This document shows, one piece after another, positions 34,060-44,399 of a stretch of 64,000 nt of DNA. Below the pieces are notes generated by a model. That model had not been told where the DNA came from, did no database searches, and worked only from the letters and a program-made list of their open reading frames with translations. The DNA lies in NCBI GenBank assembly GCA_001574975.1, contig KQ965819.1, positions 111,482 through 175,481 of the forward strand, written 5' to 3'. The first letter of the stretch is position 1; each line of letters begins with the position of its first letter. A program made the position numbers and the translations under genes. This stretch comes from Gonapodya prolifera JEL478. Taxonomy: Eukaryota; Monoblepharomycota; Monoblepharidomycetes; Monoblepharidales; Gonapodyaceae.

Positions 34060-34950
34060 GGATCATGTGTGCCTGTGGTGCAGGTCTGAATGTTACCACT
34101 GCCCAACATCGCATCCAGGATTCTTCAAGGTGTACAAGATCCCATCGTACCTTGTCGATGCACGGGAGGGATACTATATTCACTCAGTCGAAGAACGTCA
34201 AGAGGAACGTGCAAGTTTGCAGCGTGGAGCTAACGATGCTGCTGGCGCCGAGCTCTTCCTCACCGATAGTCATGAATGTAAGCACTTGTTTGACATTGTT
34301 ATTCGATTCAAGATTTGATGTCGAATTACAATTTTGAGTAGCCTTTCCGCTGGAAACCAAAACGCCTGTACGACGAGACATACTGGGTACTCAACCAGAA
34401 GATGAGGGAGTATGCCAAAGCGCATCCACCTCGGGGTCCATCAAAAGCGAGACATGATGGTGGACTGGTGAGAGCCATTCGCTGACGCCAACAAGAACCG
34501 GCGCTTATCACTTTTTTTTCCGACACGAAGTTTGTCCACGCTTTGCTCAACGTTGGTATCAATATTTTCGGAGACTTTGCTACAACCCTCCGATGGAACC
34601 CCATTTCAAACGAGAAAACTATGCTTCATCTCGAGGTCTTTGTGAGAAAGGGTGTCTCGGAGGCTGAAAGGAAGTACTCATCAGTTCTTCTACCATTCGT
34701 CTCTCTAACGTCCTAAATCTCAGTGATCCGATTCTCAAACTTCTTGAGGTGGGTAGAGGTCGAGGACTGTGTTCTTTGCGAGGCGACCCAGAGAAATCTC
34801 ACCCTGGGTGTTTACCACGTCGGAGTGCTCCATCCATTCAGGTTGGTGCCTAGAGCGTTGCCTTGCCGAGATATCGTCATTCACGTAAAATTACAGAGAG
34901 AACGGTCTGGTGCACGGCCAAGCGCAGGTTTGAAAGCGTTTGGTTGAGTA
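34060..34950 (+). other. Probable decayed or mis-assembled gene of unknown family
   Basis: Protein-like stretches follow one another on the plus strand in changing frames: a CxxC...CxxC-like start (VCLWCRSECYHC), then VYKIPSYLVDAREGYYIHSV and EERASLQRGANDAAG near 34080-34270, RWKPKRLYDETYWVLNQKMR near 34340-34400, and FVHALLNVGINIFGDFATTL near 34530. One intron (after DSHE) has proper GT and AG but leaves the frame wrong by one. I do not recognise the family. Confidence 0.35.
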
Positions 34951-35077
34951 TTTGAAGGAAAAGGAAGTTAGACAACCGATCTAAGCCGGTGCGAGGACTG
35001 GGTATGATATGCTGTGTACGTATACTTCTTTGTTACAACAATGTACTAGACAATTTAGGCAACACACGAATTACGGA

Positions 35078-36281
35078 TTACCCAGCACTCTTCGCGAGTT
35101 GTGACAATCGCAGTCTTCCAATTTTGTCCGCTTGTCGCACAGGCTCCGGGATTCGGAACAGACTGAGCTTCTTCGCCAGGAACAGAGTCGTACGGGCGGA
35201 GACTCGATGGCCTGGGGAAACGAAAATGGGGTTGGTGGTGGAAGGCGTGGGTAAGAGTGTCTGAGACAGCAAAGTTTTGTTGATCAGTACGTCATTACCA
35301 GGTGACGGCTATTGAAACGGGAGAGAACAACTTACGACACCATATAGTTGCCCACTGGATCCAATAAGTGGCATGAAGTCGGTGTGCGATGTGCCGCTTG
35401 GCGCGATGGCTGATAATCCACTCAACGCGCCTGTGACATCGCTACTGCTGTCGACTTCTTGGACCTGTGGAGCTAACATCGAACGAAGAGCTTGTCCGGA
35501 GCCATCGGCAGGCAGCATTGCTCCAGTGCTTGCTTCGTGCAGAGCTTTCATTCCAGCTTTGACACCATCCACAGTCAGGTGCTCAGCATTCATGTGGAGA
35601 AAGTTCTTAGCCACGCCGATTGTCGGTACATCAGCGACGATTCCGAGGTGAGCCGCGAGGCCCATCATTCGAGGGTGTAAGATGCCGTTCCCGTCCACGA
35701 GAACCACCTGAGGAAACACGTGGGCCCAGGTGGGGTGCGATCGCAGACGGGCGAAAAGACGCAGAAGAAGTGGGAGTTCCCGGAATGCGAGGAAAGTGGG
35801 AATGTAGGGTAAGGTCAGGCGGCCTGTGTAGGATCTCAATATTAGCATCGTGGAATGTCTCCAATGGGTAGCGCTTTTGATTCGAACCTTCTTCCATGTC
35901 CTTGTACACGACTTTCAGCGTCGGAAGCTCTAGCACAACCAGCACAGCGACGGCCGTGGCACCAGCAATAGCTTCACGAGGACCACGAACCCCTCGTTGG
36001 TCTTCCTCATGGTCGAATCCAATGTCCACCCCTCCAACGTATCTTAGCCCTTCGAAAGAGGAATCGAATGATGCGGTGTCGCCTCGGGAGCTCACAAAAT
36101 CTCGAACAAGAGGATCCAGCATGTCAACGGGAGGGGCGGAGGAGGACGAATCGACGGCGGCAGAATCAATATGGCGAGGTGTGATGTTGACCGAGAAATC
36201 GAGTTGATCGTTCGCTATCCGACGAGCGCGAAGCTCATTCTGCTGTCGAATCCATTCGGTGCGGGTGCTTTCGGTGTCCAT
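35078..36281 (-). CDS. ENDOV: Endonuclease V
   Basis: Three exons (35888-36281, 35336-35823, 35078-35260) join without conflict into 354 codons. The protein has RYVGGVDIGFD (the first catalytic Asp of this RNase-H-like fold), LKVVYKDMEEG, LTLPYIPTFLAFRELPLLLR, VVLVDGNGILHPRMMGLAAH and VPTIGVAKNFLH, and in the last exon FVSPGHRVSARTTLF, all signature strings of the family. It cleaves next to deoxyinosine in DNA or inosine in RNA; eukaryotic forms prefer RNA. The protein is longer than the bacterial form because of a linker after MLAPQVQEVDSSSDVT. It is divergent to nothing nearby; ribosomal eS27 follows upstream on the same strand. Confidence 0.92.
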
Positions 36282-36599
36282 TTCCTCCCATCGATTGACG
36301 TGTTATGCTTTTAATTCATTTGACGAATCGGGCGAGGGTGGAGGCGACCTCAGTTTGAATTGGGCAAGAAACGATCTTCCTCCGTTTTCCACACGAAGAA
36401 ACACCTGGCGTATATGTTCAGTGATGCTTTGCGTCGAGATTCTCGAGGATTCAGACATCTTTTCGGCGTGTACAAGGCAAATTTCGTGCTACCACTATGC
36501 CCCCACCCTCCCCAAACGACGAAAAAGTTTCCTCCCCATTACTCCAAATCCTTGATGATGTACCAGCCTCGTTTCCTCTCACACCTCGTCGTATCAGTT

Positions 36600-37086
36600 T
36601 TAATTGGCCTTTCTTCGGAAGGAGCTCCCTGGAAGGGAAACGGCAGGTGTTACAAGCTGAGTGCTATCAGCCCCTGCGGCACTCGAATGGTAATCACCTT
36701 CGGCAAGCCGAGCTTTCCCTCCCGTCGGTTGGCACAGAACCGTGGCACACCTCGGACACGGTACCACCGTCTGCGCGTGGCTGAACAGTATCGAGATAGT
36801 GAAGCATTCTGATTTTTGACGATAGGGAGGACGTTCCCGCAGTGGAGAGGGAAATGCTCAGCTTATGGTGACGTGCAATATTCCTAAACGAAAAGGAACT
36901 CACGAGGGCATTTCACGTCCATGAAGTACGAGTTCGGCGTCTGCACGAGTCGCTTCAGCTTGTGCTTCCCCTTCTCAGCAGCAATGGTGGGGTTTAGAAG
37001 ATCCTCCGAGAGCTGCAATGCCACGTAAGCTCTGAGTTACCGAAAAGAGACCTTTCTCGTCGTCCAATGCTTCTACGCACCGTCAT
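36600..37086 (-). CDS. RPS27: 40S ribosomal protein eS27 (S27)
   Basis: Four exons, 37081-37086, 36904-37012, 36698-36808 and 36600-36628, give 84 residues. The first exon codes only Met-Thr. The protein reads [40 protein letters not shown] and [20 protein letters not shown], ending [10 protein letters not shown]. Both CPxC pairs of the zinc finger are present. Length and sequence agree with eS27 throughout, which makes the intron model secure. It is a component of the small ribosomal subunit. Confidence 0.96.
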
Positions 37087-37322
37087 CGCTGATTCGATTC
37101 GAGACTGGGTGAGGGGATCGGATGTTTTAAGGTGGGTTCGGGTGGGCGAGAGCGAGGAATGTGCCGTGTGTGTAGTATGCACGGGCCTCGCAACGACACT
37201 TGTGGTTATGTTGATTTGAAAGTTTTTCTAATTCAATCACACAAAAAATTACAAAAAATCGCATCAATCGGAAAATTATATGGCATTAGGCATTACGGTG
37301 GACCAATCGCCCAACGGACTTC

Positions 37323-38276
37323 TCATGCGTTGAACTTCTGAATTGCAATCTTGGCGCGACATCTTGGGCAGACATGGACCTTGTTTTTCAACGGTCTGTC
37401 AGAAGAAACAAACCATTAGAAGTGCTCCCATAAAAAAGCGAACATCCACTTTGACGCTCACCCGACGACCAGCGGAACCCACGCGACGGGCCAAGCACCG
37501 ACTACGAGAAGAAGTGCAGCGGCGCCCCAAGCCTGGCGGTAGACGAGAGCCGGGTGAGCTCTCCGGAAGCCGAGTCGACGATCAACAAGAAGATCAAGAA
37601 CTTACCATTCCTGAGGGCTTCCTTTTCACGACAGTGACGACCTGCTCGTTGCATCTCGGGCAGCACACAACGATAGATGCTAGTGAAGTGAAGAAGGCGC
37701 CCAAGTCGTTAGTTGTCGGTGTTGATGTAACCACAAGAAGTACCTACTTTGAACGTGGTGACCACTCCTCGTGACGACGTACTCCACATTCCGGGGGTCG
37801 GAGGACAGCGGTGCACGTGGCGGTGCAACATTCGCCACCACGGGGCCGGTAACGGGAGCCGGGGCTGACCCGTACTTCCGGGCATGCATCGCCTCCTTGT
37901 ACTCTCGCTTCCACGCCTTCCGCTCGGCGCAAGCGGCCCGCTTCTCGGCTCTACACTGCGCCTTCCACGCCCTCCGCTCGGCTTTCCATTCGTGGAGAGT
38001 AGCTCTTCGGTCGCAGCGAGATGCACCGAACGGTTGGGGGTGAGAGGCGATTGGTGTCTCCCCGACGATTGCGTAACCATATCCCTCGACTGGTTGAGTG
38101 GAGACGGTAGCGCGGTAGACGCGCGTCGTGGGTATTGTAGTGGGTCCTGACTGATAGGCTGGGGGTGCAGGGGACGACTCGGGCGCTGTCTTGGAGACAA
38201 CAGAATAGGGAGGCGGGGAAACATCGGGTTCCGTTCGCGATGGGTGCCCCATGAGTGCAAGTTCTGGTAAAGTCAT
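37323..38276 (-). CDS. LITAF-domain protein 1, with PPxY motif and charged helix
   Basis: ATG at 38276 (other starts are possible up to 38417) gives a disordered N-terminus with SPPPYSV, a PPxY motif for WW domains as in animal LITAF. Next comes a very charged helix, EWKAERRAWKAQCRAEKRAA and on to YKEAMHARKYG. Small exons then give the LITAF domain: VCCPRCNEQVVTVVKRKPSG (first zinc pair), AWGAAALLLVVGAWPVAWVP (the half-buried hydrophobic helix) and LKNKVHVCPRCRAKIAIQKF (HxCPxC second pair), ending at TGA 37323-37325. LITAF proteins bind the cytosolic face of late endosomal membranes. It stands head to head with LITAF gene 2. Confidence 0.88.
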
Positions 38277-38683
38277 TGATGCTGATGCGTTTCTTTGGAA
38301 TGGAAACCGTCGAATGACCGTCTTTTCACGTCTTTCGTGTCCGGCAGAACGAGGTTCAGGCAGTGCTGAGGCCACAGAGTTGCGACTCAACAGGACGCAA
38401 CTGGAGGCTCGCAACAAGGGTATTCGACTTTATTCGAAAAATAATATAGCTGTCTGCTTCAGTTTTTTAATGTGAATGCAACTTGACTCTGAGGGACCAT
38501 GGAAGATTTTCAAAGTTGGGTTGGATTGCACGGTGGTGGGGAAAAGTAAATGGAAAGATTTCGATAACAGATTGGGCTCTCGATCGAGGTGGTGGAGAGC
38601 AATACGCGCGTGGGTCACAATGCTGAGGTTTCTTTTGTTTTTGCTTTTGCTGAGTGAAGGTTTGGTCCGGAGTTCACCCCTTG

Positions 38684-38694
38684 CATAAAAGCCT
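38684..38694 (+). promoter_or_regulatory. TATA-like box CATAAAAGCCT of LITAF gene 2
   Basis: Located about 55 bases before the ATG at 38747. The same sequence lies at the same distance before LITAF gene 3, and a related one before gene 4, so the boxes descend from one duplicated promoter. Confidence 0.6.
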
Positions 38695-38746
38695 GCCTAA
38701 AGCTCAATTAAAGCCATCAGAATCACAACTTAACACAAATCAAAAC

Positions 38747-39525
38747 ATGTCCACCGCTGGCCCCGCAAAAGCTGCCGAGGCCGCCGCCGAATCCCGCCGC
38801 TCTGGAACGACGGCCGCTCCACCTCCTCTACCTCCTCGGTACACCACACTTGCCCACCCGCCTACCCCACCAGCACCCCTCCCGCCTGTTGTTATTCCGC
38901 CTGGATACGTCCTCGTGTCGGACCAGCCTGTGGGGTATGTGCACCGCAGTGACGGGACCGATTTACCTGTTGGACCCGCGACGGGACAAGTGAGGTATAT
39001 TGTGATGCAGAAGGGTACCGAGTTGGAAGGTGAGACGTCTAGTTGCTTATCGTTCTCGAAGAAATTACCTTCAATCTGACTGTCTTCTTCCCCTCTTTTA
39101 CTAAACCAATAATTGATCCCGAATGCTCGAACGCGACCCACCCCCTGTGATTCATTCCAGGAACTCTCGTCATGCACTGCCCCGTCTGCAACAAGCAAGT
39201 GAATACCGTTGTCAGGCAGAAGCCGTCTACCAGCGTGAGTCCCGTTCTGTCTTTGCTGCGTGGAGATGCGCATGAAATGCTCACTCTTATTTGCTTCAAA
39301 CTCGGTAAACTATTCAGGCGTGGCTTGCCGCCGGTGCCCTCTTCTTGGTCGGCGCTTGGCCCATCGCATGGGTTCCCCTTGTCGTGAGGTAAGTTTTGGT
39401 CTGTGATACCCTGATCAAATATGAGGTGACTTACTTCGCCTCTAATCACCAGAGCCTTGAAAGACAAACACCACAAGTGCTCGTCTTGCCACGCGAAGCT
39501 CCTTGTAATTCCATTCGACAAGTGA
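38747..39525 (+). CDS. LITAF-domain protein 2
   Basis: Exons begin at 38747, 39161, about 39316 and about 39452, all with GT-AG joins. The N-terminal 90 residues are Ala- and Pro-rich (MSTAGPAKAAEAAAESRRSG, PPTPPAPLPPVVIPPGYV). The LITAF domain follows: GTLVMHCPVCNKQVNTVV, AWLAAGALFLVGAWPIAWVP, ALKDKHHKCSSCHAKLLVIP, with both Cys pairs intact. It has no PPxY motif, unlike gene 1. The protein is predicted to insert its hydrophobic helix into the cytosolic leaflet of endosomes. It is a close paralog of gene 3, with the same exon layout. Confidence 0.9.
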
Positions 39526-40155
39526 GCCGGCGGGCCGTTCTCGACTCTCGTCGAGGACACACATAGAGCTGTTCCCTTCCACCGACCGTTGTTGTCGGCA
39601 TTCGTAGTCCCGTTCATCCTAGCATTATCTGCTGTTGTCGCTACATTTACATTGTAATAGATTGGGGGATGCCCCCCTCTAAAAGTTCCATGGAATTTTA
39701 CATCGCTGCCTCAATGAATCCCAAAATTCTCGGAGCAATACTTACGTGGCGAGACGAAACAACTGATTTCGCGACAACACCTGACCCTCGACTATGTTAT
39801 GTAACACTGTATTAAACGGGTCCGTGATCCGTCGCGTGAGCGGACAAATCCAAAGATGCTCACCATGGCTTGTAAACCCGCAGTGTCGCCTGTGATAATA
39901 CGTGTGAGAGAAACCATATTCTGAATGTATTGGGGAACGACATTCCGAGAGAATGGGGAAGATAAGTTATATCTATGTACGGGGGTTCGATCATCAGCGG
40001 CACGGTTGAGAGAAAAAAAATCCAAAATATTCCACGATGAATTATTTTCTCGACAAAGTGGTGACGAATATGCATACGTCACGGTGCTGAGGTCTCTTGC
40101 TTGGTTGGGCTTGCGTTGAGTGAACACAATTCACCCGACCCGCAGTTCAGCCGGA

Positions 40156-40166
40156 CATAAAAGCCT
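40156..40166 (+). promoter_or_regulatory. TATA-like box CATAAAAGCCT of LITAF gene 3
   Basis: Exact copy of the box before LITAF gene 2, 51 bases before the ATG at 40217. Confidence 0.6.
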
Positions 40167-40216
40167 CCTCGAAACACACTGCAGCCATCACAAACACAAA
40201 TCAGCTCCATTCGAAT

Positions 40217-40987
40217 ATGACTACCACTGCTGCTACCGCTAAAGCCGCCGAGGCCGCCGCCGAATCCCGCCGCGCTGCTGAAACTTCGGGTGTCCCTCCC
40301 CAGTACACTACACTTCCCCGCCCGCCAACCCCACCGGCGCCGCTCCCGCCAGTCGCGATTCCGCCGGGATACGTTCTCGTTTCGGATCAGCCTGTGGGGT
40401 ACGTTCACCGCAGCGACGGGACCGATGTTCCTGTCGGGCCAGCAACGGGTCAAGTGAGGTACATCGTGATGCGGAGGGGGACGGAACTGGAAGGTGAGAT
40501 ATCTGGTCGACTGGTCGTTTCGCAAGGGAGTACGTTCTGACTGTATTCTTCGCTGCGACCTTTCCCTGAATGTTTGGCGCGACGCACTCACGATTGACTC
40601 ACCCCAGGAACTCTTGTGATGCACTGCCCCCACTGCAATAAGCAGGTGAACACCGTCGTTAGGCAGAAGCCGTCTACCACTGTGAGTCCCCTTTGTCTTG
40701 GCCTGTACCTCAAAGTCGAAAATGCTTACTCGATCCTTGTACCTCCGTATCCAGGCATGGCTCGCCGCTGGTGCTCTCTTCCTCGTCGGAGCGTGGCCCA
40801 TCGCATGGGTTCCTCTCGTGATGAAGTGAGTTTTGGACGTCCATACACCAGCTGCAATATCGGTGACGCACACTACTGCATCGTTAGTGCCTTGAAAGAC
40901 AAACACCACAAATGCTCGTCTTGCCACACGAAGCTCCTCGTCATTCCGTTCGACAAGGGAACCGGGCCATTCTCGAGGATTCACTAG
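40217..40987 (+). CDS. LITAF-domain protein 3
   Basis: Paralog of LITAF gene 2, with the same four-exon plan. The start MTTTAATAKAAEAAAESRRA and the Pro-rich part up to IPPGYVLVSDQPVGYVHRSD are almost identical to gene 2. The domain parts are GTLVMHCPHCNKQVNTVV, a hydrophobic exon (AWLAAGALFLVGAWPIAWVP) and ALKDKHHKCSSCHTKLLVIP. The C-terminus is nine residues longer (KGTGPFSRIH) before the TAG. All zinc ligands are present. Confidence 0.9.
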
Positions 40988-41162
40988 GCCGTCCGACCAC
41001 TTAACCGGCTTTCCGTAGTGACGACGTCTCAACACTCCATCCCCTTTCTGTAATTTGAATAGAAGTGACGCCGCTGCATGGGCACTGATTGTAACAATAG
41101 ATTTTCTGTTTACGTTTTGAAAAAATAGTGCGAGAGGTTACTGGGCAACTGACAATGATTTG

Positions 41163-41585
41163 ATGCTTGACATCGAAGTTGGTCTACACCCACTCCCTCA
41201 GAAAACATTCGCCCCACATCGTCTTCACTCAATCACTCAGCTCACCTTCCACTCGTGGATGGAACCGCCACAAGCGACGTTCTCCTCTTGGGACGAAATC
41301 TACTACATCCGCCTCACGCAGTCGACCCTCAGACGACAGTTCGGACTCGCAGTACCCCAAACCGAAATGGTCTGTGTCCCGCACAGAAACGCCAATGTTG
41401 ATCCCAGTATTGCTTTCGGAAGGGACAAGTGGGTGCTCTCGGACACCATCGAGTTCCCTGACGTCTCGGACTTGTCGTCAGTCACAGATCGAAACATTTT
41501 CCGCCAGGTATCGTCGACCGCTCGACTACTCCTCCTTCAATTTGCCGAATTTTACTCAAAATTTGTTCTTTCGAATAAAACGTGA
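41163..41585 (+). pseudogene. Truncated copy of the unknown gene at 43084
   Basis: About 140 codons whose middle part matches the N-terminal 90 residues of the 43084 gene: LTFHSWMEPPQATF / SSWDEIYYIRLTQST / QTEMVCVPHRNANVDPSIAF against FHQSMESQPPPPP / SSLWDEICYIRITQSP / AQMVCVSRREAVPDSGFSF. After FRQVSSTARLLLLQ the likeness ends and the frame stops. It lies just after LITAF gene 3, as the full gene lies just after LITAF gene 4, showing a block duplication. Confidence 0.65.
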
Positions 41586-41736
41586 ACAAATTTCGAATAT
41601 AACATTGAATAACCTCGCTCATTCCAAGTGGTGGAAGACGGTATAATGGGTAAAAGCGCGAAGGTCGCTTGTTTTCGTTTTTGCTCGGGTAATTGGGTGC
41701 ACCAGTTCACACGACCTGAGAGAGAGTACACCAGGG

Positions 41737-41747
41737 CTTAAAAGACC
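41737..41747 (+). promoter_or_regulatory. TATA-like box CTTAAAAGACC of LITAF pseudogene
   Basis: A diverged copy of the box before LITAF genes 2 and 3, 66 bases before the ATG at 41803. Confidence 0.45.
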
Positions 41748-41802
41748 TCCTATCGTAGTTCAAGTCATAATGTCTTAATAACAACTATCTTTGTCGCAAA
41801 CC

Positions 41803-42260
41803 ATGGGTACCATCGTCGCCGCCACCGCAAAAGTCGCCAAGGACTCCAAGGCCGCTACGGATTCCCGCTCTGCTGCAGGAACGTCCGCTGACCCGCCCGT
41901 ACCTGTACCTCCTGAGTGAGTGAAACTTCCCCGCCCACCCACTCCACCGGCGTCGCTCCCGCCAGTTGTGGTCCCCAGGGTACGACCTGGTTTCGAACCA
42001 GCCTGTTGGGTACGTACACAAAAGCGACGGGACCAATGTTCCTGTCGGGTCGGCGACGGGACAGGTGAGGTATATTGTGATGAAGAAAGGGAAGGAACTT
42101 GAAAGTGAGATGTTGGTTTGGAGGTAATTACGTTCAGGAAGAGTCTGATGCTGACAGCATTCTCCGCCTGCCACCGTAACATGAATGCCTTCGTGATTGA
42201 CACATTCCAGGAACTCTCGTTATGCACTGGCCCGCTTGCGAAGAACAGTCAACACCGTCA
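41803..42260 (+). pseudogene. LITAF-domain gene 4, inactivated
   Basis: Begins MGTIVAATAKVAKDSKAATD with the same Ala-rich design as genes 2 and 3 but meets a stop (CCTGAGTGAG) after about 45 codons, inside the Pro-rich part. The rest of that exon and the next (GGAACTCTCGTTATGCACTG, coding GTLVMHWPACEEQ) are recognisable, but the first zinc Cys is Trp and the frame shifts soon after. The membrane-helix and second Cys-pair exons are not found. It is a dead duplicate. Confidence 0.8.
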
Positions 42261-43083
42261 TTAAGCAGAAACCCTCTACCACCGTGAATCGCCTTCCTCT
42301 TCCAGTCTTCCTGGCCACCCTCAATGTAAGATCAATGCTCAAGCCTCACCTGATGATCCTTCTTGCGCCATCGGACAGGCATGGCATTCCGCAGGGAAGA
42401 AGCAGCCAAACAAGTTGGCCAAATGTTCCACCTTGGACAAATCAGACCCCACAAAAATTGCCAAATAATACTACTTTTTCATATAACAGTGAGCAATGTA
42501 AGACGATGTTCAAGTCAGTGTTTGCAAATATCCAAAATTATACTTAGAATTGTTCTTGTATGAAGGTCATCACACATACCTCATTGGAAAATATTGCAAA
42601 AAAATTATGAAAATCAGTATCTGCTCAAGTCATATCACAGAGTTTCTGTTAACATCTCATTGTTTCTTGTCAAGAAGTTAAAGCAAGCATACCTTTATTG
42701 GGACACACATTTGTTCAGTTTGGCTTGGACCTTATCGCCACAGTTGGTGTGGACTCGGCGTCCGGTGATCCATTTGACCCGAACCCCAGGCAGACTTAAA
42801 AACAAAAAGGAAAATTGAGACAAGGGAAATTCAAAGATTTTGTTAGCTCAGAGCGAAAATAAATAAACTGAAGTATGTACTCACCATTTCATGTTTCTCA
42901 CGTGTCTGCAAGTTGTGTTTCATGAGCTTTGCGTGTACAATACATTTGCCGCTTTTATTTGACAGAACACACTAGTAATAGATTTAATTGAAGCTTTATT
43001 TCATTTTTGTGGCGCAGTGGTGGTCCCTGGCACTCCCCCGGATCACCAGACGGTGGACCAGTCACTCCACATTCCACCAGTCG
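42261..43083. other. AT-rich intergenic region
   Basis: Holds the 3' remains of LITAF gene 4, followed by AT-rich DNA, and the upstream region of the 43084 gene, whose frame is open back to 42988. No other gene or repeat is seen. Confidence 0.4.
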
Positions 43084-44083
43084 ATGGAATCGCAACCTCC
43101 GCCGCCGCCGTCTTCCTTGTGGGACGAAATCTGCTACATCCGGATCACGCAGTCGCCACAGGGAAGGCAGCTCGGACTTGCACCCCACGCTCAGATGGTC
43201 TGTGTTTCCCGCAGAGAAGCAGTTCCGGATTCCGGCTTTAGTTTCGGAACGGACAAGCGGGTGGTTTCGGGCAGCGATGTGTTCCAGGACTTGGATTTGT
43301 CGACGGTCACGCCAAATCGCAACAGCAACACCAACAGCGCTACGGAGGAGCAGCAGAGCGGGAGACGGCATTTGTTGACAGAGTATGCTGAGGGGTTCGA
43401 GGAGGTCGTGCAGCATGCCATTGGTGGGTCTCTTTCGCACAACGCCGGATGGAGTCGGTGGTGCATGGCCAATTTAGTGAGGAAGTCCAAGCGGACGTTG
43501 TACTCAAGTACAGGTCCTATCTGCTTAGCCATACTAGCGGCGATATCAGTCTTTCCGTCGGCTCACCACCGTCTTCCACCATCCCCACATACAGAAATGA
43601 AGTCACCTCTCCCCACCGTGCCATCCACGTCCACCCAATCACGATCAGGCCTTCCTCGTCCTTACTTCACCGAAACGCCTGAAGGATGGCGGTACGACAT
43701 CAGCGCTGCTCCCATCGTGCGGCTTACTCGAAGTAAGTGGTCTATTGAAGTCCCCTCTCAGCTATCCATCTGACAACCGCTTCGAACCCGTCAATTGCCT
43801 TATTCCAGTGTTCAACACCGTCCAACCCATATTCTTTCCCTTCAGCTACTACGCCACCCGCTACATCACCGCCCTCTCTGACGGGTCCGGGATCCGTCTC
43901 GTGAGCGAAGTCGCTCAGCGCGCGACGCAGCCAGAGTCGTATTGGTGGGTCGGGGAAACGGCAAAGCGGTTAAAGAGATTGGCGGAGGAAGCGGTCCAGT
44001 CGGCGTGGGAGCTCGGGAATGGTGGGGACTCGGAGGATGGGACGTCAAGTACTTCGCCGGATGGTGGAACCGGCAAGGAGTGA
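43084..44083 (+). CDS. Unknown protein (307 aa), full-length copy of a duplicated gene
   Basis: Two exons, 43084-43732 and 43809-44083, join cleanly. The N-terminus has a Pro run (MESQPPPPPSSLWDE) and conserved strings ICYIRITQSPQGRQLGL and AQMVCVSRREA, shared with the truncated copy at 41163. The middle has one hydrophobic stretch (GPICLAILAAISVFPSA) that could be a membrane helix. ETPEGWRYDISAAPIVRLTR spans the join, followed by MFNTVQPIFFPFSYYATRY. A C-terminal helix SYWWVGETAKRLKRLAEEA precedes a Gly/Asp/Ser tail. I do not recognise the family. Its position after a LITAF copy is due to duplication rather than a proven shared function. Confidence 0.6.
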
Positions 44084-44399
44084 GGATAGGGACGTCCGCT
44101 AGTTAACCAAAAATACCAACCTTCCAAGAGCTCTTGCTGGTACAAGCGCAGTACAAATACCACATGTGGCTGCTCGACTCGAAGTCACTCTAATTTGTCA
44201 CGTAACTTTCTATCCAACTTTTGATTGATATTGATGGTCACCTCAAAGAAGGCTTGATGAGAACATAAATAGTTCGGCATTCTTATTGTATATATGATGA
44301 GCGCGGGTGAAAATGCAGATTGCGTGATTGCATCTACAAGAACTACGGCCAGTCCTGCGAAGAGAATTCGACTCGAAACATAGGTACTTCGTTATCACG

